A stretch of 64,000 nt of DNA from Thinopyrum elongatum (Eukaryota; Streptophyta; Magnoliopsida; Poales; Poaceae): positions 97,233,494-97,297,493 of the forward strand of contig CM022302.1 of assembly GCA_011799875.1 (NCBI GenBank), in the 5' to 3' direction. Shown here in pieces: positions 55,460 through 64,000 of the stretch (its first letter is position 1; the number at the start of each line of letters is the position of its first letter). The position numbers and the translations under genes are program-made. Under the pieces are notes generated by a model. The model was not told the origin of the DNA and searched no databases. It saw only the letters and a list, made by a program, of their open reading frames with translations.

Positions 55460-57580
55460 TGATGAACACGTCTAGATATCTGCAGTAATGTATTACTGGT
55501 CTCAATGGCAGATGTTGCTTTGGACATGTCATTCCACTGCGGACCGAGAGACTCATACCTAGACATCGCTCGACCCCTCTTCCCTCTGGATTCTAGAGTG
55601 AACAACTACAGGTGAATCGGCCCGTGATCCGATGAAACTACACTACCTTGGCTAAGAAACTCCAGGGGAAAACGACCCATCCATGAAGGGTTAGCTAGCG
55701 CCCAGTCCAGGCATACGTGGAAAACGAGCCACCGACGACTTTTTTCTCGAACTTCTATCTCCTCCCCTGGTATCCGAGGTCCATGAGACCACACACGTCG
55801 ACCGCATCTCTGAAGCCGACGATCTGGCTTGCACGTCTTTGACCAATACTAACATGTACATCGGTTCTCAAAACCTCATTGAAATCACCGACACACAACC
55901 AAGCTAAACGGATGGTTGTAACCAACAATTTCATTAGATCCCATGTTCTATACCTTGCACTAGTCCGAGCCTCTTCGTAGAAATAGGCGAGTCTCCAGTC
56001 TATGTCACCTCCGATGGAGACTTTAGCATCTATGTGATACTCTATGTAACCAAGAACCTCAATGTTTATATCATTTTTCCAAAACAATCCTAGGCCTCCA
56101 CTTTGGCCATTACTACTAACAACATATCATTTATCAAAGCCTAACGTACCGGCTAAATCTTCGACGCATGTTTTTGAAATTTGCGTTTCTACAATGCATA
56201 ACACCGTTGGGGAAAATTGCTAGGTCATGAAGCCCTCGAACTGTCGCTGGCTTGCCTACACTGCTTCCAATAGAGGACACTCATTGGGATCGACGGCTAT
56301 CCTCATGGGAGGTCACCAACTTTGCTTCATTAGTCTTGCCTTGAGATGCTATTTTTGGTGCACTCTTGTCCGCACTCATACATGTCTTTGTTCTCTTGAG
56401 ATCACGCTTTGATGGCAGGCTCTAGGGTATCTTTGGCGGTGGAAGAGCTAGGATGCTGCCCTTAGTCACACCATTATCAAGTGTTGCTGCAGCCGCAGCA
56501 GTAGATGCACGGTCTATTGGAGCTACAAGTTCATAAGTGCATTTTTTGTTGTGATCGGCTTTACATGGTTGCATCAGGGTCCTCGTGGCCATCCATAAAG
56601 TCGCCCGGACCACCATCCTTGGAGTTCCTCCCTGCACCACGACCAGAGCATGCACCACCACGTCCATGTCCTCGGCCTTTGCCGTCGCCTAAGCCACGAC
56701 CAACACCTCTAAACCAAGAGGTGCACAAGTTTGTAAAAACTAGAGCTGCGGGAGGGTGAAGTCCCTCACCACACTCCTTGTACACATGACCTAGTAGAAG
56801 CACACTAGGGAAGTGTTCATATTTTACCAGAAATACCACATGCATTTTCCCCTTGAGAAGTGTCACCTCATCCATGAGTGGCTTGTTTACGTTGATCTTG
56901 ACACGCAACCTGAAGAAATTGCCTTTAAAATCATGTGACTTTGGCTCAGCATACACAAATTCCCCTACCTTCCCTGCTAGGGATTTGATCAATGGAAATA
57001 CCCATCTGGAAGATCATGGATTTGCATCCAAATTTCAGGGTGTCAAGGACAAAGGAGGATGGTTTGGTGAAGCCATCATAGGGAGACAACATCCTTCACA
57101 AAGTCCATGGCCCCTCCTCCATCATTCTTTCCCGGTCACTCAAGCACATGAATTGGAGAGTGTACAAATTGTCATTCAACGGTCATCTTTACTTCCTTGG
57201 CCAAGTCCCATGCGACCCTTATATTTTTGTAAAACCAATATTGGCTATACGGCTTCACCATGTGCACCCTTGCTATGGCCATCCAACGGATTGCCTCCTC
57301 CGATATTGCTTCCTCTTCCTCCACCATGATGTAATCGATATCCTCCTCTGAGATCCCCCGTGCCTTCATCATTGCCTCGACATCGCCAGAATTCGTGCTC
57401 GAACTCGGATCGCCTGTCTTCGTCTTGAAATCCTAGCCCGATGAGATTGGATCGCGGGGCGTAAAACCAAAAGCCATTCACCGAATGCATGTGGCAAAGC
57501 CGGGAAATGATCCACGGATCGTCCCTTTGTTTGCTCGAGCCATTCCCGACGGAGAAGAGAGGTAGGGAGGGGAGAGCTCA
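55460..57580 (-). mobile_element. LINE fragment: ORF1 (DUF4283, zinc knuckle) and endonuclease
   Basis: The minus strand has, from the right, an acidic leader with EEEEAISEEAIRWMA, the DUF4283 core WFYKNIRVAWDLAKEVKMT, SLAGKVGEFVYAEPKSHDF, the zinc-knuckle remnant LGHVYKECGEGLHPP and a GRGRG tail (to about 56420). The endonuclease follows: NGQSGGLGLFWKNDI, CVGDFNEVL and VVSSDHGPIHL (about 56260-55570). Reverse transcriptase is absent: at about 55440 the LINE meets CACTA-derived sequence at a 30-bp tandem duplication. Many stops. Confidence 0.8.
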
Positions 57581-57659
57581 ATGGCGCCGCTTGGCGCTGC
57601 CGAGAGTATGTCTAACCCTAACGAGAGGGGATGGATACGGGTGCGGTTGAAGTGGTACC

Positions 57660-57668
<9 letters not shown>

Positions 57669-57713
<45 letters not shown>
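57669..57713. repeat. (TA)n microsatellite
   Basis: Pure TA dinucleotide run of about 22 units, immediately before a MITE. Confidence 0.98.
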
Positions 57714-57716
<3 letters not shown>

Positions 57717-57719
57717 ATC

Positions 57720-58092
57720 CTATTCATCACCCAGGGTGCAGAATAAGTTATTCTTCACCCGAGGTAATCTTATGATCGCTTCATAAATAAATTACGTTTG
57801 GAATACAAATAATTACATTCATATTGATTCACTACGTAAAATTTGGTATAAGAAAACAAAAAAATAGATTATATGACCAGAAATATCGCATTTTATGTAT
57901 GTTTTACACTATGTTTTTCGTTCGTAATTTTACGTAACATAAAATATTTTTTACGGTGAGTATATATTTTCTCATGTTCTCTTTTTAGGTAAGAAATAAG
58001 ACAAAATTGACGAAATCTAAAAATACGGTGCATTAACCTCAAAATAGAGAGGAGGTGAAGAATAACTATTCTTCACCCAGGGTGACGAATAG
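57720..58092. mobile_element. MITE with 39-bp TIRs (Mutator-like?)
   Basis: Left end CTATTCATCACCCAGGGTGC and right end the complement of CTATTCGTCACCCTGGGTG, continuing AGAATA.GTTATTCTTCACC. 373 bp, AT-rich interior, no ORF. It is embedded between two TA microsatellites, which hides any target duplication. Confidence 0.85.
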
Positions 58093-58104
58093 CGCGACCC
58101 TATA

Positions 58105-58109
58105 TATAG

Positions 58110-58147
<38 letters not shown>

Positions 58148-58163
58148 TTATTTATTTATTTAT
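58105..58163. repeat. (TA)n followed by (TTTA)n microsatellite
   Basis: TA run of about 18 units continuing into five to six TTTA units. Confidence 0.97.
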
Positions 58164-58494
58164 TGATATATCTGAAGTTTCATAAAGAAGGAACCAAGAA
58201 CAACTGGAGGGGAATTACCCGTCGAAAAAGCAAAGTCACTAGTTAAGGGTTACCCCTTGGAAAGGTCACTCCCACCTTCTCAGGCGTTGCAACCTGGGAG
58301 TTTTTCCTTTTTTTTTCATAGTCGTTTATTCAAAACGTTTTCTCTTGAACCGTTTACACCATTGGATTTCTTGCGCCGAGATCCTCAAAAGATCCCATGT
58401 TAATAGGTTTCGACAAACTATTTTTTAACGAGAAAACGCAAAAGAAAACACCCGGAGCTAAAAGCTCTTTTTTTTTACCTTTTCCCCTTTTTGT

Positions 58495-58860
58495 ACTTCT
58501 CGCGGAAGTAAATACGTGCCTTCACGAGAAGCACAAATCTCATTTTTTTTTTACCTTTCCGGGAAGCACAGAGATGTACTTCCCATGGAAGCAAATCTGT
58601 GCCTCCACGAGAAGCAAATCAGTGCTTTTCGTGGAAGCACAATTTTTTTACCTTTCCGAGAAGCGCAATTGTGCTTTTCGCGAAATCAAAATTGTGCTTT
58701 GTGTGGTAGCACATTTTTTTCCGGAGAAGCACAACCATACTTCTCAGAGAAGCAAATTTGTGCTTCTTATGGAAGCACATTTTTTCGTCGGGGAAGCAAA
58801 TTTATGCTTTCACAAGAAGCAAATCAATATCTCTGCTTCTCATGGAAGCACAATTTTTTT
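58495..58860. repeat. Degenerate array of short palindromic GAAGCA units
   Basis: About 15 variants of TGTGCTTCTCGTGGAAGCA in alternating orientation are separated by TTTTTACCTTTCCG spacers. Several units are hairpin-capable. ORFs through them are accidental. Confidence 0.85.
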
Positions 58861-59397
58861 CCGCGCACAAAAAAGTTCACTATTTTTTCTCCAAAACCTA
58901 AAGAAAACCAAAAAGGTGAAAAGAAAACCTATCTAAAACCCAAAAATGCGTACGAAAAGAAAAATGAAATTTAGTGGGAGTGCAGCACGCGACATGTGGC
59001 GGCGGATAGAGGCACCCCTTGACTTGCTCTCAGAGAATCAAAAGTGACCCCAATGGCTGTGTGCATCAATTGATGCGAAGGATGGGGGTAATCCTCCTTT
59101 TCAAAAAAGAAAAAAAAATTGTGACCCCCGAGGTCTCTCACAAGGGTATTTTTTTTCATTTGTTTTTTAGAACAAAACGGCCACGGCCTTTATTGATCTA
59201 TAACAATGTTCATTGGAATTAGATCTGGATCACAAGAAAACCCTAACCAGGTTTTTCTTGAGGGAATAACCAGTTTTTTCTTTAGAATTGCTCTCTCGAA
59301 AAAGCCCAGTCGAGAGCTCAACATGTGGGCTCATCCCATCACAAACGGGCCGTGACGGGGTCACGCTAACCAGCAACCGACCTACCGCGCGCGCGCC

Positions 59398-59405
59398 CTA
59401 TAAAA
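59398..59405 (+). promoter_or_regulatory. TATA box of F-box copy 2
   Basis: CTATAAAA lies 78 bases before the ATG at 59483, in sequence similar to the promoter of copy 1 (AACCAGCAACCGAC, GATCGATCG). Confidence 0.7.
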
Positions 59406-59482
59406 CGATCGATCGAAGCCAGTGCGACTGTGCGAGGCCAACTCAGTCGTCGTTAACGGCGCCCTGCGCGATCGCGATCGCG

Positions 59483-60786
59483 ATGGCGCCGCTGGCGAGG
59501 GCATCACAGCGAAGCCGGTATTCCAAGAAAAGGGCGCCGCCGGAGAGGGACTGGGCAGAGCTGCACCTGGACCTGATCTCGTGCATCCTCCACAGGCTGG
59601 ACCAGGCCGAGCTCCTGATCGGCGGCGTGGCGGGCGTGTGCCGTTCATGGCACCGCGCCGCCCGGGAGGAGCCGGAGCTGTGGCGCCGCATCGACCTGCG
59701 CGGCGGCCTGTGGTTCGTACCGCCGTTTCGCCGCGAGTGGAGCCTCGAGACCATGGTGCGGAAGGCCCTGCGGCTCGGCGCGGGCCAGTGCGAGGCCTTC
59801 CTGTGCGAGCGCGTCGACGACGACATCCTCCTCATCCTCGCCGAGTGGTAAGATTTCGTTCTATCCTAAACCCTAAACCCTAGTACTATAAATCATCTGC
59901 AAACTGTGTCCTGTTCCTAGGTTTTCCACAAACCGTACCACAAGCAGGGTTCTTCTTTCTTGCTCCCTTCGGTTATCACCATTTTCTGAGAATTGTTACA
60001 AATTTATTTGAACTAGGAAAGGTCGATCCGTCAATTTTGAATTAGTGGTCTACTTAATAAAATTCGAACCAGAAATTGCACGCTTAATTATCCGAATCAT
60101 TATCGTATCTCATGTTACCTTGCAGGGCACCCTGGCTAAAGAGCCTTCATCTCATTAGCTCATCTGTCTCCGATCAAGGATTTGAAAAGGCGATCAAGAT
60201 GTTACCCCTGCTTGAGGAGCTCGAGATTTCCCACTGTTCAAGTATAGATAGTATGAGGGTGTTTGAACTTGTTGCTAGAGCATGCCCCCTGCTAAAGCAC
60301 TTCAGACATGTCGCGGGAATGTACTTCGCAAATGGTAATGCGGTAGCATTTGCGGCTGAAAGTATGCACAAGCTACGTTCCTTGCATCTTGTCGGCCATA
60401 CCTTCCACAGTGAAGGACTGGTAGCCATTCTTGACAACTGCCACGACCTAGAGTACCTTAACATGCGAGAGTGCAAACCTATTGCCATTGATGACAGGCT
60501 ACAAGTGAAGCTTGCTCGGATCAACATGGATGATCATGAGTACAAGAGCGACCATTATGAGGACTATGGGTACCTGGCTGGTTGTACTTACTACCATCCC
60601 TATTCCCCTGCATGTGGAAATCGTCCTTGTTGGCGGTCTGATCCAGAATTAGCCGAGGTTTACTTTGATTATTATATGGACTCCCTTAGATATGATGTTG
60701 ATGATTATGATATTGGTGATGATGACGATCTCGAAGAGTATGAGAAGATCCTTGACATCAAGAGCATGCGTAGGTACCTAAGCTAA
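59483..60786 (+). CDS. F-box/LRR protein, SKIP19-like, copy 2 (intact)
   Basis: Exon 1 runs 59483-59847 (before GTAAGA) and exon 2 runs 60126-60786 (after TTGCAG), with codon TG/G across the intron; total 341 residues, no internal stop. The F-box is about residues 27-65 (ERDWAELHLDLISCILHRLD, VCRSWHRAAREEPELWRRI). Then MVRKALRLGAGQCEAF and LRR-like strands (LLEELEISHC, CPLLKHFRHVAG, MHKLRSLHLVGH, CHDLEYLNMREC). An acidic D/E/Y-rich C-terminus ends LDIKSMRRYLS. The F-box would bind a SKP1-like protein in an SCF E3 ligase and the repeats would choose the substrate. The ATG was chosen because the frame upstream runs into promoter sequence. A paralogue lies 37 kb away on the same strand. Confidence 0.9.
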
Positions 60787-60967
60787 TGAAATGATGTATA
60801 TGTGAATAATGTTTCAATGAAAAATTGTGCCTTTCTCAAACGCATGCACACCCGCGGCAATGGCCGGTGTTTTGTTGATTCGATTTTGCAGTGAGATTTC
60901 TACATTATTATTTGTTCAATGGTTGATCATCCAAATATATTGGATAATTCAGTTAACATCTCAACTA

Positions 60968-61034
60968 CTCCCTCCATTCCAAAATAAGTGTCTTTGATTT
61001 AGTACAAAAGACACTTATTTTGGGACGGAGGGAG
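60968..61034. mobile_element. Stowaway-type MITE (67 bp)
   Basis: CTCCCTCCATTCCAAAATAA / TTATTTTGGGACGGAGGGAG termini with TA flanks; near-perfect hairpin, just 3' of F-box copy 2. Confidence 0.95.
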
Positions 61035-62160
61035 TATCTTTTATTATGGTTTGCTATAATTGTTGTCAACTGGACATGCTAAATATAAGTGTTATATTTT
61101 TTTGTTTGTAGGAGTACTATTTTTACCTTATGATAAACTGAAACATGTGTGAACTTCACTGAGTACAAATCCACACCTTGATGTTCCTAGCACAAGCAGA
61201 TTGGGATCTTTATGTTACTTAAAACTCCAAATCTCACATGACATTAGAATTAACTTTTATGTTTGTGGTTACTTAATTCAATAAGCTGTACAGTCTTGTC
61301 ATGGTTCAAGCTTCTAACAATGAAACTGAATTACAAAAATCCGCCATCCGCTTGTGCTAGGAAAACCATGTGGATTTTGCTGTTCAATGAAAATATTTCT
61401 GTGCCATTAAATTAAATCTTTAAAAGCATATGGTCGTAATGGAGGTAGAAAGGGGAAATTGTTTACGGGGACATTGAATCTTTACAATTGCATTTTGTTT
61501 CCTTCTGTGTGCCGAATAGCAAGTTTTTTACTCCATGAGCACAAGGTAAAAATGAGAGTCACAGGGCCTAGCTGAACATAGAGCAAAACTAATCGCCATG
61601 TTGGACCAGAATAGTGAAAGCAGAGAGTATGTTTTTTTAATATAGTTTTTGGTCATCTTCCGCTTGCATCCTCCGCTAAGCAAGCATACTCTTTTTTATT
61701 TTGTTGTTCATACTCTATTTCTATAATTGAATTCCATCTTTTATGCTCGCGACAGTGTGCGGGGTAATCACCCCTCATTGGGAACCTACAAAAATGGCCA
61801 AGAACGGCGTTGTTGTTGCCTCTGTCACCAGTGACGGGACGATTCTGCCCACGCATGTCTTCTACAGAGAGCTCATGTATGAGTAAACGGATAGCAGCAG
61901 GAGGTTTTTTTGTGTGTAGGGGGGGGGGGGGGGGGGGGGGGTAGTAGAGGTATTAATTGATAGTTCGTGGTTGTGTGTAGGTCGCTAGTCGTACATATTA
62001 TGTTGTTGACACAAAGAATTGAAATTCTATATTCATTGAAACAAACTTTGGACAGGTCAATATACCGTACAAAGCTCTCGTGTTTAACATCTACTTTACA
62101 AGCATAATGTGTTATACTTGACACATGATTAACTACCTCTTGATGGTATGGAGCTCATGT
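61035..62160. other. 3' flank of F-box copy 2 and intergenic DNA
   Basis: Similarity to the 3' flank of copy 1 fades at about 61560. No gene is supported beyond; a G run is listed separately. Confidence 0.4.
61919..61941. repeat. Poly-G run (23 G)
   Basis: Uninterrupted G run after TGTGTGTA. It may be miscounted in assembly. Confidence 0.95.
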
Positions 62161-62975
62161 AATTCTTGGAATCTATGCCGGGCACTTCCTACTAGAGATA
62201 AAACATGATGTCCTCTCATCACTTGAACACTCTCTTTTCGTTACTTCAAGACACAAAAGCTTTGTCGTTCACCATTCAACAACTTTTAGTGTCTTTTCTC
62301 GTGCTCAATTTCAAGCGAATCATGCTAGAGCACGGGCATAAAGCAACCGAGTCCCACTTGAAAGAATCCAACGACACAATCTACTCATCGGTATTCGCAT
62401 CACCAGCGGACTAGAACCTCGAAAGTTGTGGGTCAGCGGGAACAAAACACCACAACCTCCATGGCATTGGCCGCATTGGCAGTGACAATCACAGCCTCGG
62501 CGGGACAGTGACATCCAGTGGTGTATTGTCTGAGGTTTACTACTGACGGACACTGGCGATGGAAGCCTGGGATTGCCGGATTATCTCCAAGGTGGGATTT
62601 CGGTGGTGGCGACTTCTCCCCTACAGTCAGTGGCTCCATGACTGTCTATATTTGTTTGGTGTGCATATGGTTTTCAGCTCTTGTGGATATCACACCTGGA
62701 CCATATGGGCTTACATAATTTTTGGTGGCTAAAACAGCTCGATGAAATTCGATGTTGCTCTTTTTTTCTTCTTTCCTTTTTGCTTTTCATCTACGTTTGC
62801 ATAGCATCAGTTTTCTATTACTTTGCTATTTGCCTACGTGATCCACTCTGTGTGCATTGGTGTTGGTTGTGTGCATACTAACTATGTAGAGGTCAAGTGT
62901 ATGCCAATTATGTTTTTGTATTCCCTTGATGCTTCATTATGAGTTAATAAAAATGCCCTTTTTCAAATAAGGAAA
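62161..62975 (+). mobile_element. Retroposon-like segment with A-rich 3' end
   Basis: The segment ends GAGTTAATAAAAATGCCC followed by TTTTTCAAATAA, in the style of the poly-A-ended segment at 8380-9770. It contains no intact domain ORF, and no target duplication was found. Weak call. Confidence 0.25.
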
Positions 62976-64000
62976 CTTGTATTATTAGATATTGGGAACA
63001 CGGAACATGCTCTGGTCCTGCGAGTCTACCAACAGATGCTCCCATCATCTGTCGGCAATATGGGAGTAGCCGACGGTGATGTTGCTACACAGTCAAGAAC
63101 GTCGAGCCGATGTGCAAGCAAGTGTTGCGACATCGACTACCAAAGATGATGTGATGGTGACCACCGAATGTTGCGATGTTGACAACAACTTGTGTGAGCG
63201 GCATTGCTACTAGTTGAAGGGCTATGCCGATCCTACGAGCGGGGCGACGACATTATGGGGTCGGGGAGGCTATGCCGATGTAGCAGAATGAGATATGCCA
63301 GGCCTCTTGTTTCCCCTCTTCCATGCACATGAGGTGGCAATAAGGGCGAAGATCGAGCGACCACATGGGAAGGCGATACCTATTTCGCACGCAGCTCATT
63401 GAATAGCGACCTACCGCATGCTCGTCCTTTGTATGGGTTGGCCCAATCCGGCTTTTATGTTTAAATTCATGAACTTTTTCAGAAATACTCCCCCCGTAAA
63501 GAAATATAAGAGCGTTTAAATCACTAAAGTAGTAATCTAAATGCTCTTATATTTCTTTACAGAGGGAGTACATGCTTTTTTGAAATACGAGAACAATTTT
63601 TAAATTCATGAATTTTCTAAGATTACACAAGATTTTCTAAATTTTATGAAAAAAAATATTTCAAAATCTTGATTTTTTTGAATTCTATAATATTTTTTTA
63701 TGAATTTATGAACATTTTTTGAATTCACGAACATTTTTTGGATCCTTAAAAAATATTGATTGAGGAACATTTTTTGATTTCAGCAACATTTTTGAAACTC
63801 ACGAACACTTTTTAAATTCTTGAACATTTTTTTAATTTATGAACAATTTTTGTATTGGCCAAATTTATGTGTACTTAGCAAAAAAATGTAATCACAAATA
63901 TTTGTATTCGGATTTTTTTCTGAAATTTCAAACATTTTTTCCAATTCGTGAACATTTTATTGATTCCAATTTTTTTAATTCATAACCAGTTTTTGAAATC
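62976..64000. other. Intergenic; AT-rich GAACATTTTTT repeat at the end
   Basis: From 63580 to the end, words such as GAATTCATGAACATTTTTTG recur irregularly about ten times, a pattern common inside Triticeae DNA transposons. 62980-63440 holds no supported gene. Confidence 0.5.
63488..63568. mobile_element. Stowaway-type MITE (81 bp)
   Basis: CTCCCCCCGTAAAGAAATAT and ATATTTCTTTACAGAGGGAG are inverted termini, flanked by TA. Confidence 0.94.

Noticed and set aside
56505..57329. Plus-strand ORFs up to 158 codons
   Set aside because: Antisense to LINE ORF1, whose minus-strand motifs are clear.
58397..58974. Two overlapping ORFs of 152 and 179 codons
   Set aside because: They are translations of the palindromic GAAGCAC array and A/T spacers.

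Overview
The window is plant nuclear DNA, most likely from a Triticeae grass (wheat, Aegilops, rye or barley). The reasons are split genes with GT/AG introns, several short TA-flanked Stowaway MITEs, CACTA subterminal arrays built on TTTGCCGAG/CTCGGCAAA, grass-type LINEs with DUF4283-like ORF1, a Reina-like chromovirus, a Harbinger transposase relic and Helitron-type termini. There is no rRNA, tRNA or CRISPR locus. Species was not determined.

Genes that look functional are few and small. An 89-residue LYR-motif mitochondrial assembly factor (CIAF1/EMB1793-like) lies in four coding exons on the minus strand (2769-3919). A 109-residue two-helix membrane protein resembling the ER V-ATPase assembly factor PKR1 lies in three exons on the minus strand (10478-11071). 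An intact 341-residue F-box/LRR protein (SKIP19-like) lies in two exons on the plus strand (59483-60786). A paralogue of the F-box gene at 22352-23693 carries a one-base frameshift at a C run. A small basic peptide gene at 10208-10371 also appears frameshifted. Gene debris includes a serine-rich-protein-like fragment inside a Helitron, a CAX exchanger exon, an RLCK kinase pseudogene and several unidentified spliced-looking fragments.

Layout. 1-1.9 kb: Helitron tail with an anchored tandem duplication. 2.7-13 kb: the LYR and PKR1-like genes, each with a copy of the same GC-rich block about 1-3 kb upstream; one copy is split by a LINE-like insert that contains an odd G/T-only tract. 13-21.1 kb: foldback MITE, Harbinger relic, and a 4.2 kb non-coding TG..CA element with a near-perfect 5 bp target duplication. 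22-24 kb: F-box copy 1. 24.7-27 kb: 5'-truncated LINE with target duplication. 27-31.2 kb: TIR elements and a gene-capturing Helitron. 31.5-38.9 kb: a LINE into which a complete Reina-like retrotransposon (31951-37520) has jumped. 39.2-39.5 kb: a tiny LINE insertion. 41.9-46.7 kb: a nearly perfect-length inverted repeat with about 2.4 kb arms. 47.6-53 kb: kinase pseudogene, orphan exon-like pieces and inverted repeats. 53.3-58.1 kb: CACTA remains joined to a LINE, then a MITE between TA microsatellites. 59-61 kb: F-box copy 2. The rest is AT-rich or MITE-bearing intergenic DNA.

The genes do not form an operon-like unit. What links them is duplication and transposition: homologous upstream blocks before two unrelated genes, two F-box loci duplicated with their promoters, and several captured gene fragments. 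All product names come from reading motifs; no database search was run.
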